Assembly (NCBI GenBank): GCA_021733925.1
Contig: JAIPJY010000030.1
Coordinates: 1 to 64,000, forward strand
Source of the DNA: Prosthecobacter sp.
GTDB lineage: Bacteria > Verrucomicrobiota > Verrucomicrobiia > Verrucomicrobiales > Verrucomicrobiaceae
Direction: 5' to 3'
DNA: 64,000 bases
Made by a program: the position numbers and the translations under genes. The notes below the pieces were generated by a model. That model was not told where the DNA came from. It did not search any database and was given only the letters and a program-made list of their open reading frames with translations. Of the stretch, positions 33,405 through 41,163 are shown piece after piece; the first letter of the stretch is position 1; each line of letters starts with the position of its first letter.

Positions 33405-33479
33405 TGGCACGGCGGGTGGGTACTGCCCCCACATCTTCGGGTTTTGGAGACCCGTGCATTGCTTGTCTGCCACCGCCGT
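33405..33479 (-). tRNA. tRNA-Trp (CCA)
   Basis: Acceptor ACGGCGG/CCGCCGT, G73, CCA. Anticodon stem CGGGT, loop CTCCAAA. T-stem GTGGG, loop GGCAGTA. First tRNA of the array in transcription order. Confidence 0.9.
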
Positions 33480-33496
33480 ATTGGAAATCTTACCGT

Positions 33497-33616
33497 TCTG
33501 CCATTCAAGGACACGGAGGCGGCCATTCACCACTCTCTCCCACAGAGTATCACACCACAGTGCCACGCTCCGCGCCCTTGAATGGCAGATCAGCCTCGTA
33601 TTGAGGTGATCTGCCA
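33497..33616. promoter_or_regulatory. Inverted repeats upstream of the tRNA array
   Basis: A perfect 14-bp inverted repeat (33497-33510 and 33576-33589, TCTGCCATTCAAGG and its complement) flanks a 65-bp centre. The inner arm overlaps a second hairpin, 33583-33616, with a 10-bp stem TGGCAGATCA and an inner CCTC/GAGG. The motif TGGCAGA thus occurs three times within 120 bp just upstream of tRNA-Trp. This could be an operator or a structured leader controlling the array. Confidence 0.5.
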
Positions 33617-33660
33617 AATAAAGAACGAACACCGCTGCCACGCACGGGATGGAGTGAAGA

Positions 33661-33831
33661 TCACCTCATCGCTGGCGTCGCACCCGCAGGTATTTCACGG
33701 CGGATGTTTCGGTGTTTATGGCACACCTCCCAGGGAAGCCGTTTCGTGATGTCAAAATGGGACAGTAATTCCCCGCATTCCTCGCCTCGGCGTAGGAATT
33801 TCGCGTATTTGAAGACTGCTTCAGTTGACAT
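33661..33831 (-). CDS. Possible small protein upstream of the array
   Basis: A 56-codon frame (MSTEAVFKYAKFLRRGEE ... PAGATPAMR) from ATG 33831, with no recognisable ribosome site and no family I know. Charge pattern and absence of low-complexity bias make it slightly better than random. It reads toward the tRNA array and ends 182 bp before tRNA-Trp, so it could be a leader gene or simply part of an untranslated leader. Confidence 0.3.
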   Translation of the reverse strand: MSTEAVFKYAKFLRRGEECGELLSHFDITKRLPWEVCHKHRNIRREIPAGATPAMR

Positions 33832-33916
33832 TCGGTAGGAGGGTGCAACCCTGTGTTCAGGTCTTGCTCTGGCGTTTTCTAAACGACTCCTCCCGGAGTC
33901 AGCTTGGCTTGCCTTG

Positions 33917-33951
33917 CCCCGGTGTCCGTTAGCGCGGATGCCGGGGTTTTT
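33917..33951 (+). terminator. Rho-independent terminator, plus strand
   Basis: CCCCGG ... CCGGGG outer stem with an inner GTCCG/CGGA(T) stem around TTAG, followed by TTTTT at 33947-33951. Points to a plus-strand transcript ending here; the nearest plus-strand gene is the MFS gene a kilobase upstream, so either its mRNA runs antisense to six tRNAs or an unannotated RNA lies between. Confidence 0.7.
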
Positions 33952-34041
33952 CATGCTAGGGGGGAAGCGGTCAGATGACCGCAGGTTGATTCAATAGTTT
34001 TGGAAAATGGGTAAGTGGTTCGTTTCGCTGCAAAAAGAAAA

Positions 34042-34076
34042 AAGCCCTGCCGCCTTGGAGTGGGCGAGCAGGGCTT
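34042..34076 (-). terminator. Rho-independent terminator, minus strand
   Basis: Nine-bp stem AAGCCCTGC/GCAGGGCTT followed on the minus strand by TTTTTTCTTTTT. It ends a minus-strand transcript that starts somewhere below about 34384, i.e. the small frame at 34101-34265 or a non-coding RNA. Confidence 0.75.
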
Positions 34077-34100
34077 CCTTCGGAAACTGGCCTTCGGGGC

Positions 34101-34265
34101 CTAATGGGGCGTCAAAGCACCCTGCTCGTTTTGTCTCTTTGTTGGGAGACTCCAATCTTGTGCTGGATAGGCGGGCATAAAACCAAGCCCCAGTCCTACA
34201 CACAAAATCTCTCCCCGACGCTCGGTCAGCGCGGATGAGTTAAGATGTGTCGAATTGGTTTTCAT
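34101..34265 (-). CDS. Possible small protein or ncRNA with its own terminator
   Basis: A 54-codon frame (MKTNSTHLNSSALTERRGEI ...) ending 25 bp before a clear terminator, with an AT-rich stretch upstream (about 34300-34340) that could hold a promoter. No ribosome site and no family match. The same evidence would suit a small RNA of about 200 nt. Confidence 0.3.
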   Translation of the reverse strand: MKTNSTHLNSSALTERRGEILCVGLGLGFMPAYPAQDWSLPTKRQNEQGALTPH

Positions 34266-34384
34266 GGCTTGTATTGAAGGTAACGGATGTTGCCACGGCT
34301 TTCTTGGGCCGTCAACACGATATTCTATATTTTTCTTATCCGACTGAGTTTCATAAGCGCTTTCACACCTAAAACTCCAACACA

Positions 34385-35317
34385 TCACGGAAACGCCTTT
34401 TCCATCGCCTCCACATTCGCTTTCATCACGGTCATGAAATCACCGCTCTCAGGCACGTTGCCGCATGGATCAAAGACAACGCTCTGAAGGCCAAGTCTGG
34501 CGAGCTTATCGACACTGTCCTTGCTGGGTTCACCTTCCCAGATCATCCACCGGGCACGGTGACCAGCGAGTATCTCATTGAGGTCGTTGAGAGCTTTCTC
34601 ATCCAGCACGGTGTCCGGCTCCCAGAGAACAGACTTCACATTCATGCCATAGCGACGTGCAAGATAGTGATAAACTGGGTGCGAGGCCACCAGTGGATGC
34701 TGCACCAGACGGCGGCTCAGCGCGCTCATGCGATCATCGAAAGCCTCCAGTTCATCCTTGAGGGCTTCTGTGTTTTTGGTGATGGAGTCCTTGGCTGCAG
34801 GCACCAGTCCGGCCAGTGCATCACCCACCGCCTGCGCCTGCATGGAGGCCTGCTTGAAATCGATCCAGGTGGTGAATGCTATGCCATTGTGGCTGTGCGC
34901 ACCGCCGGGGCCATGGCTGTGTGTGGAGGCGTCACGAACTTCAATGTAAGTCTTGGAAAAGGAGGCGGAGGTATCGACGACCTTCGACTCCGGCAGCGTG
35001 ACTTTGTCCGCCCACTTGGAGTAATCGGCACCATTCATGAGAATCAGGTCGGCGTTTTGAAATGCCGTGATGGCGGCCTCGTCCGGCTGCCAGAAAGCAG
35101 GATCTTCATCTTTGGGAGCCAGGAAGCGCACATCGACAGCATCCCCCGCGATGCGCTGCGCAAAGTATTGCAGCGGATAGTTCGCCACCAGCACCTGCGG
35201 CTTGCCGGACTTCACAGCTGTTGGAGCCGTTGCGGTCTCAGCCGCTTTTTCCGCTGAGGGTTTGCAACCCGCCAGGACGATGGCGAGGAAGGAGAAGAGA
35301 AGGGTGCGCTTATTCAT
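34385..35317 (-). CDS. Zinc/manganese ABC transporter substrate-binding lipoprotein (ZnuA-like)
   Basis: 310 residues from ATG 35317; signal LLFSFLAIVLAGC gives a lipobox with Cys18. It has the cluster A-I fold: QVLVANYPLQYFAQRIAGD, DLILMNGADYSKW, a His-rich loop (HSHGPGGAHSHNG) and VASHPVYHYLARRYG with the second metal His. The His loop points to zinc. No permease or ATPase genes are adjacent, so it is an orphan here; in PVC genomes this is common. The upstream alternative start adds 11 residues. Confidence 0.85.
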   Translation of the reverse strand: MNKRTLLFSFLAIVLAGCKPSAEKAAETATAPTAVKSGKPQVLVANYPLQYFAQRIAGDAVDVRFLAPKDEDPAFWQPDEAAITAFQNADLILMNGADYSKWADKVTLPESKVVDTSASFSKTYIEVRDASTHSHGPGGAHSHNGIAFTTWIDFKQASMQAQAVGDALAGLVPAAKDSITKNTEALKDELEAFDDRMSALSRRLVQHPLVASHPVYHYLARRYGMNVKSVLWEPDTVLDEKALNDLNEILAGHRARWMIWEGEPSKDSVDKLARLGLQSVVFDPCGNVPESGDFMTVMKANVEAMEKAFP

Positions 35318-35375
35318 ATGAAGGGGAGGTGATTGCATCTGGTAGGGCATCGGCAGTCAATGGCAAACTGACAAT

Positions 35376-36413
35376 TCAGGCACTAAGCCTGAACTCACCG
35401 CGCAGGAGGAGTTCGTTCAATGCCTTACGATACGGCGCTGGCATCGGGGTGGACTCAAGTTCGGCGAAGGGGATCACGCGATGCGTATCAGCCCACTCCC
35501 CTGCCTGCTCATGCGGTTCATGCACCCACAGCGTGACCTTGTAGCGTGTGATGCCGTAATGCATGCGCAGCAATACGGGCGGCGGTGAATCCTCGTGCAC
35601 GGGAGGCAGCGCGGGCAGCTTCCATAGGCCGGTGCGGCGCTTGCCGGTCTCAAGCTCCAGCAGGACCCCCTTACTCGAACGCAAAAAAATGACGCGCTCG
35701 GTCACGGCGGTGATCTGCTGGCGCGCATGCTTCACAGGCAGTGCTTCAGGATCAATCGCACGGCATTGGGCGCGTACCGGGCACAGGTCGCAGGCCGGTT
35801 TCGTCGGCGTGCAGTGTGTCTGCCCGAGTTCCATGAGCGCCGAGTTCAAGGCCCTCGGATCTTCGGTCACTTGCACCAGGGCTTTCGCGCGCTCCCACAG
35901 CAGCTTCGTGCCTGCGGTGGAATCCACCGGCGTGGCATCATTGTAGATGCGCGACAGCACCCGGGCGATGTTGCCATCAACAATGGGTTCCGCGAGACCA
36001 AACGCAAAACTGGCCACCGCCCCAGCCGTGTAGGGGCCGACTCCGGGCAATTCCAGAATGGCCGAGTGCTCCCTTGGGAACTCCCCGCCATGCTGCTCCA
36101 TCACCTCTTGGGCAAGCCGCTGGAGATTGCGCGCCCGCCGGTAGTAGCCGAGACCCTCCCAAGTTTTGAGCACCTCATCTTCACGCGCAGCCGCCAGTGT
36201 CTTGAAATCAGGAAACCGTTCCAGCCAGCGGGCATAGAATCCACGGTCCAGCACCGTCGCGATCTGCGTCTGCTGCAGCATCACCTCGGCAATGAGGATT
36301 GCATAAGGATCGCGGGTGCGCCGCCAGGGATAATCACGCGCGTTATGCCCAAACCAGTTCACAAGCTCCATGGCGATGGCATGGGGGTCCGGCCTGGCTG
36401 TTTGAGAGGGCAT
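35376..36413 (-). CDS. mutY: A/G-specific adenine DNA glycosylase
   Basis: 345 residues. Catalytic and helix-hairpin-helix segments: VMLQQTQIATV, WEGLGYYRRARNLQ, LPGVGPYTAGAVASFAFG with catalytic Asp in PIVDGNIARVL. The 4Fe-4S loop has the C-x6-C-x2-C-x5-C spacing (CTPTKPACDLCPVRAQC). The C-terminal NUDIX-like domain (about 225-340) recognises 8-oxoG. It removes adenine opposite 8-oxoguanine. Confidence 0.93.
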   Translation of the reverse strand: MPSQTARPDPHAIAMELVNWFGHNARDYPWRRTRDPYAILIAEVMLQQTQIATVLDRGFYARWLERFPDFKTLAAAREDEVLKTWEGLGYYRRARNLQRLAQEVMEQHGGEFPREHSAILELPGVGPYTAGAVASFAFGLAEPIVDGNIARVLSRIYNDATPVDSTAGTKLLWERAKALVQVTEDPRALNSALMELGQTHCTPTKPACDLCPVRAQCRAIDPEALPVKHARQQITAVTERVIFLRSSKGVLLELETGKRRTGLWKLPALPPVHEDSPPPVLLRMHYGITRYKVTLWVHEPHEQAGEWADTHRVIPFAELESTPMPAPYRKALNELLLRGEFRLSA

Positions 36414-36486
36414 CGTGCCCTACTTATGAACGATCCGGCGCATTTTTCATGAGTCTTTCGCTTCTCCTGCGATTAAAATCGCGCCC

Positions 36487-37434
36487 ATGCCAGCCCTGAC
36501 TAGTTACACTCACGCGCTCACAGCCAGTCAAGCAGCGAAGCTCCGCACTCTGCTGGAGGAACGCGGCTTTGAGTTTCAAACCAAACCCTACTGCCTCTAC
36601 GCCGCCGCCAAATCAAAGGTGAACGTCTGCGTTTATGAGAAAGGGCCCAAGATCGTCGTGCAAGGCAAGGAGACCGAAGATTTCATCACGAACCTGCTTG
36701 AACCCGAGGTGCTGGGGGAGGCCAAACTCGGCTACGAAGAGGTTCATAATCCCGAGATGTTTCAGCCTCACATCGGTGTGGATGAAAGCGGCAAGGGCGA
36801 CTTCTTCGGCCCCTTGGTTATTGCAGGTGTTTATGTCGATGGCGATGTCACACGCCGCCTGCGAGATGTCGGTGCGGTGGACAGCAAACGCATCAGCAGC
36901 GACGCTCGCATCTATCAAATTGCCGCAGACATCCGCAGCATCCCCGGCCTCGCCTGGGAGGTGATCTCAATTCATCCCGAACGCTACAACGAGCTTTACA
37001 CCAAATTTGGCAATCTAAACCGGCTGCTGGCCTGGGGGCATGCCCGGATCATCGAAAACCTGCTCGAGCGCGTCCCCGGCTGCCAGCGGGCCATCTCGGA
37101 TCAGTTCGCCAATCCCGCCGTGCTGCAGCGTGCCATGCAGACCCGCGGCAGAGAAATCGAACTCGTCCAGCGCACCAAAGCAGAAAGCGACCCGGCGGTG
37201 GCTGCCGCCTCCATTCTGGCACGCGAGGGTTTTGTGGGCTGGCTGAAATCGCAGGGCCAGAAGTTCGGCATGGATTTCCCCAAAGGAGTCTCAGAAGGCG
37301 TGAAGCAAACAGCTGTCAATCTCGTAGAACAGCACAGCAGCAACGTTTTACCGACCCTGTGCAAAATGCACTTCCGCACTTCTTCCGAGGTTCTATCGCG
37401 GATAGTTTCGGATCATCCTAAAAAAACCTACTGA
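36487..37434 (+). CDS. rnhC: Ribonuclease HIII
   Basis: 315 residues. The N-terminal TBP-like substrate-binding domain (about 1-85) precedes the RNase H fold. The signature HIGVDESGKGDFFGPLVIAG gives the D-E-S-G motif of RNase HII/HIII; further acidic residues are in GAVDSKRIS and AISDQF. The N-terminal domain and the DESGKGD(Y/F)FGP form assign it to HIII. It cleaves RNA in RNA/DNA hybrids. Divergent from mutY. Confidence 0.92.
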   Translation: MPALTSYTHALTASQAAKLRTLLEERGFEFQTKPYCLYAAAKSKVNVCVYEKGPKIVVQGKETEDFITNLLEPEVLGEAKLGYEEVHNPEMFQPHIGVDESGKGDFFGPLVIAGVYVDGDVTRRLRDVGAVDSKRISSDARIYQIAADIRSIPGLAWEVISIHPERYNELYTKFGNLNRLLAWGHARIIENLLERVPGCQRAISDQFANPAVLQRAMQTRGREIELVQRTKAESDPAVAAASILAREGFVGWLKSQGQKFGMDFPKGVSEGVKQTAVNLVEQHSSNVLPTLCKMHFRTSSEVLSRIVSDHPKKTY

Positions 37435-37511
37435 TTAAATCGTAGGTATCGATGATAATTCGAGACAGAAATTAGTTGCACCCTATTACACGTCTCGCTA
37501 GTCACCACAAT

Positions 37512-37850
37512 ATGACCACGATCACCAAAAAAGATTTGGTTGCGGAACTCAGCAACGCAACGGGAATCAAGCATGCCGACACACTGGCCATGGTGGAAGC
37601 CTTTATGGAACTGGTTTCGAAGAATCTAGCTGAAGGAAACGAAGTGACGCTGCGCACTTTCGGCACCTTTGACCTTCGCGTGGCGCGTGGCAAAATTGGC
37701 CGTAACCCTAAGCAGCCAAATTCTGAGGTGATGATTCCGGACCGCTGTGTCGTACGTTTCAAGCCCAGCAAGGAGCTCAAGTCACGTGTCGCCGCGCTGT
37801 CCGTGCATACAGTCAACGGTGTCCAGTCGATGAATGGCAACCACGTTTAG
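37512..37850 (+). CDS. HU/IHF-family DNA-binding protein
   Basis: 112 residues from ATG 37512 (MTTITKKDLVAEL); the longer frame from 37476 is unsupported. TLRTFGTFDLRVARGKIGRNPKQPNSEVMIPDRCVVRFKPSKELK shows the beta-arm with the NP intercalating Pro in the GRNP motif, diagnostic for HU/IHF. A ~20-residue C-terminal extension is present. It bends and packs DNA. Confidence 0.9.
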   Translation: MTTITKKDLVAELSNATGIKHADTLAMVEAFMELVSKNLAEGNEVTLRTFGTFDLRVARGKIGRNPKQPNSEVMIPDRCVVRFKPSKELKSRVAALSVHTVNGVQSMNGNHV

Positions 37851-37951
37851 CTCGCAGTAACCATGATGGCCCTCCCTGCCGGGGGCTCATTTGCAAAAGG
37901 CTGGCAATCGTGTGCAACGTCAGGTGATTTGGTGCGTACTTTCCGCCCGCC

Positions 37952-40900
37952 ATGTTGCCTCGTATTTTCACCACGCTCGCCGCTTTCGCCCTCCTGCTGA
38001 ACACCGCCTCCGCCGCCCCCCAGTGGATCTGGCTCTCCAAGGATGGCAACAAGGACCCGCAGGTCACCTTTCGCTTTCGCTTTGAGGTGCCGGCCAAGGT
38101 GCAATCTGCCCTGCTGGAACTCACCTGTGACAACGGGGCCGACGCCCTGCTGAATGGCAAAAAAGTCCTCACCAATCCCGACTGGCAGGAACCCACGAAG
38201 GTGTATGTCAGCAAAGACATCAAGCTCGGGGAGCAAAACGAAATCATCGTCAACGGCCGCAATAAAGGTGGCGTCGCGGCGCTCATCGCACGCCTCACCC
38301 TCAATCTGCCCAATGACCAAAAAGCGATCGTCGTAGAAACCACGGACAAATGGGAGGCCACCAAGACAGGCACCGAAGCCTGGCAGCCCGCCCTGGTCAT
38401 CAACGATTATGGCAAAGGCCCCTGGGGTCTCGCTCTCGATGGCAGAGCGGGCGGCGGCAAAAACAGCGGCCCTGCAGAAAGCATCGCAGCCTCTGAAATC
38501 ACCGTCCCTAAAGGCTTCAAGGTCGAAAAACTCTACAACGTGCCCAAAGATCAGGAAGGCTCCTGGGTCGCGCTCACAGTCGATCCCAAAGGCCGCCTCA
38601 TCGCCTGCGATCAATATGGCAGCATCTACCGCATGAGCGTCCCCGCCATCGGCAAGACCGAGAACCTCAAGCCGGAAAAACTCGCCATCGAAATCGGCAA
38701 GGCACACGGCCTGCTCGCCGCGTTCGGCAGCCTCTACGTCATGGTCAACGAAGACGGCAAAAACAACGGCCTCTACCGCCTGAATGACACCAACGGCGAC
38801 GACCAGTACGACAAGACCACCAAGCTGCACACCATGGCGGGCGGTGGCGAGCACGGCCTGCACAGCATGATCGTCAGCCCCGATGGCAAACGCATCTTCT
38901 TCAACTGCGGCAATCACACCAAGCTGCCCGAAGGCCTCGAAGACAGTCGCCCGGCTAAAATCTGGAGCGAGGACCACATCCTCCCGCGCTTCTGGGATGC
39001 GAATGGCCACGCCCGTGGCATCCTCGCCCCCGGCGGTTACATTTGCAGCATGAACCCCGACGGCAGCGCGCTGGAGCTCTTCTGCTACGGCTTCCGCAAT
39101 GAGTTCGACATCTGCTTCAACGACCAGGGCGAACTCTTCACCTACGACGCCGACATGGAGTGGGACATCGGCAGCCCATGGTACCGCCCCACACGTGTGA
39201 ATCACTGCGTCAGCGGTGCCGACTACGGCTGGCGCAGCGGCAGCGGCAAATGGCCCAACTATTACGCCGACTCGCTCCCCACCACGCTCGACATCGGCCC
39301 CGGCAGCCCCACCGGCGTCGTCGCCGGCACCGGCGCGAAGTTCCCCGCCAAATACCAGCACGCCATCTTCATCAACGACTGGACCTACGGCACCATGTGG
39401 GCCATCAACCTGGACGCAAAAGGCGCAAGCTTCGCCGCGACCAAGGAAGAATTCGTCTTCGGCAAACCCCTCCCGCTCACCGATGTCGTCATCCATCCGC
39501 AGGACGGCGCCATGTACTTCGCCGTCGGCGGCCGCAAAACCCAGTCCGGCGTCTATCGCGTGACCTATGTCGGCGATGAATCCACCGCACCCGTCAAAGC
39601 CCAGCCATTGGGGGAGGATTTCAAACGGCGCGCTTCTCTCGAAGCCTACCACACCGGCAAAGTCGATGCCGCCAAGGCTCTTCAGGACGCCTGGAGCAAC
39701 CTCAGCAACAGTGATCGCCACATGCGCTATGCCGCTCGTGTCGCGATTGAAAAACTTCCCGTCGAGCTTTGGCAGGAAAAGGCTCTCAACGAAAAGGATC
39801 CCGTCGCTCTGATCGAAGGCATCATCGCCCTCGCGCGTGTCACCGGGGCCAAATCCAGCCACGTTGGCGGAAAACCCGCCGGCAAGCCCACCGGCACGTC
39901 TTCCGAGCCCATCGGCGATGTTTCTCCGGAGAACGCCGAACTGCAGGGCCAGATGCTTCTGGCGCTTGGAAATCTGAAAGGCTCCAAGCTCCCGCTCGAC
40001 CAGAAACTCGCCGCCCTGCGTGCCTTGGAACTCGTTTTGATCCGCCTGGGCAAACCGGACGCCGAAGTCTGCTCCCAGATCGCCACAGCACTCGACACTG
40101 TTTATCCCGCAGAAGATCCATTCGTGAACCGCGAGCTCTGCCAGATCCTCGTTGCCGTCGATTCACCGACAGTCGTCTCCAAAACCCTCGCCATGATGGC
40201 CACGGCGAAAGATGATTTCCAGGACGTGGCCACCGATGCGGTTTTGAGCCGCAACGAAGGCTACGCCAACGCCGCCCGTGCCGCCGCCGGCAGCCGCCCG
40301 AATGCGCAGCAGATCAGCTACATGGTCGCCCTGCGCAACGCCACTGCGGGATGGACGCCTGAACATCGCCAGACCTTCTTCTCCTGGTTCCCCCACGCCC
40401 GCACCTGGAAAGGCGGCAACAGCTTCAAAGGCTTCATCGAAAACATCCGCAAGGACGCCCTCGCCACCTTTGTGCCGCAGGAAGAAGTCGCCGCGCTCGA
40501 CGCACTCAGCAACAAGGTCGAAGCCAGCACCTCCATCCCCAACTACGTCGCCCCCAAAGGCCCCGGCAAAAACTGGACGGTCGATGAAGTCGTCGCCCTC
40601 ACCACCGACGGAGTCAAAGGCCGCGACTTCGCCAACGGCGAGGCCATGTACCGCAGCATCATGTGCGCCACCTGCCACCGCTTCAACGGCGACGGCGGCA
40701 GCATCGGTCCCGACCTCACCGGCGTCGGCAACCGCTACACCATGCGCGATCTCATGGAGAACATCGTCGATCCCAGCAAGGTCATCTCTGACCAGTACGA
40801 CAGCCACGAGATCACCAAGAAAGATGGCAGCATCATCATCGGTCGCATCATCGTCGAAGAGAACGGCAAGGTCTTCATCATGACCAACCCCTTCGCCCCC

Positions 40901-41068
40901 AACGACCACATGGCCATCAATGAGAGCGACATCGCCAAGAAGGGCACCCGCAAAGTCAGCATGATGCCCCCCGGCCTCATCAACTCCCTCAATCAAAACG
41001 AACTCCTCGACCTCCTCGCCTACCTCACCAGCGGTGGTAACGCGAAGGACAAGGCGTTCGCCAAGTAG
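37952..41068 (+). CDS. PVC-type haem-binding protein (large, TIGR02603-like)
   Basis: 1038 residues with signal peptide (LPRIFTTLAAFALLLNTASA). Residues about 22-150 are a beta-sandwich carbohydrate-binding-like domain (APQWIWLSKDGNKDPQVTF). About 180-540 is a propeller of the PVC dehydrogenase type (VEKLYNVPKDQEGSWVALTV, YGFRNEFDICFNDQGELFTYD). A helical HEAT-like part follows, and the C-terminus is a TIGR02603 haem domain with CATCH at 905-909 and the late GLINSLNQNELLDLLAYL. It is exported and probably oxidises sugars with electron transfer to the haem. It stands alone and is followed by a terminator. Confidence 0.88.
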   Translation: MLPRIFTTLAAFALLLNTASAAPQWIWLSKDGNKDPQVTFRFRFEVPAKVQSALLELTCDNGADALLNGKKVLTNPDWQEPTKVYVSKDIKLGEQNEIIVNGRNKGGVAALIARLTLNLPNDQKAIVVETTDKWEATKTGTEAWQPALVINDYGKGPWGLALDGRAGGGKNSGPAESIAASEITVPKGFKVEKLYNVPKDQEGSWVALTVDPKGRLIACDQYGSIYRMSVPAIGKTENLKPEKLAIEIGKAHGLLAAFGSLYVMVNEDGKNNGLYRLNDTNGDDQYDKTTKLHTMAGGGEHGLHSMIVSPDGKRIFFNCGNHTKLPEGLEDSRPAKIWSEDHILPRFWDANGHARGILAPGGYICSMNPDGSALELFCYGFRNEFDICFNDQGELFTYDADMEWDIGSPWYRPTRVNHCVSGADYGWRSGSGKWPNYYADSLPTTLDIGPGSPTGVVAGTGAKFPAKYQHAIFINDWTYGTMWAINLDAKGASFAATKEEFVFGKPLPLTDVVIHPQDGAMYFAVGGRKTQSGVYRVTYVGDESTAPVKAQPLGEDFKRRASLEAYHTGKVDAAKALQDAWSNLSNSDRHMRYAARVAIEKLPVELWQEKALNEKDPVALIEGIIALARVTGAKSSHVGGKPAGKPTGTSSEPIGDVSPENAELQGQMLLALGNLKGSKLPLDQKLAALRALELVLIRLGKPDAEVCSQIATALDTVYPAEDPFVNRELCQILVAVDSPTVVSKTLAMMATAKDDFQDVATDAVLSRNEGYANAARAAAGSRPNAQQISYMVALRNATAGWTPEHRQTFFSWFPHARTWKGGNSFKGFIENIRKDALATFVPQEEVAALDALSNKVEASTSIPNYVAPKGPGKNWTVDEVVALTTDGVKGRDFANGEAMYRSIMCATCHRFNGDGGSIGPDLTGVGNRYTMRDLMENIVDPSKVISDQYDSHEITKKDGSIIIGRIIVEENGKVFIMTNPFAPNDHMAINESDIAKKGTRKVSMMPPGLINSLNQNELLDLLAYLTSGGNAKDKAFAK

Positions 41069-41093
41069 CCTCATCACACGCGCTCATTCTTTG

Positions 41094-41125
41094 GAAGGCC
41101 GACGAATCGTCGGCCTTCTTTTATT
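41094..41125 (+). terminator. Rho-independent terminator
   Basis: Perfect stem GAAGGCCGACGA/TCGTCGGCCTTC (arms 41094-41105 and 41107-41118) with a TTTTA tail, 26 bp after the PVC cytochrome stop. Confidence 0.88.
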
Positions 41126-41163
41126 CTGGCCAGGCAAAAGCAATGCTGCTAGGAGAACCCTGC

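Larger units (their letters stand above)
29891..33479 (-). other. Long tRNA gene array (25 genes) split by an MFS gene
   Basis: All 25 genes are on the minus strand. Order of transcription: Trp, Tyr, Met, Asp, Ala, Asn, (MFS gene on the other strand), Arg TCT, Ser CGA, Ile, Phe, Gly, Thr, His, Cys, Pro, fMet-like, Gln, Leu CAG, Leu CAA, Arg ACG, Arg TCG, Ser GCT, Glu, Leu GAG, Lys. Spacers are mostly 7-19 nt and A/T-rich (often ATTTCA-like); CCA is encoded in all but one. 23 of 25 T-loops have GC at 55-56. Valine is the only missing amino acid. The same-strand downstream genes are a nucleotidyltransferase, rtcB and HNH. Confidence 0.9.

Noticed and set aside
29891-33479. CRISPR array
   Set aside because: The regularly spaced units are cloverleaves with different anticodons, not identical repeats with unique spacers.
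26327-33954. Prophage or integrative element with integrase
   Set aside because: No integrase, transposase, phage structural gene or att-like repeat could be found near the array, so transfer is inferred from content only.
37847-39862. 671-codon open frame on the minus strand
   Set aside because: It is antisense to the PVC haem protein at 37952-41068, which has a signal peptide, propeller and CATCH site; the antisense product is Gly/Val/Ala-rich without family features.
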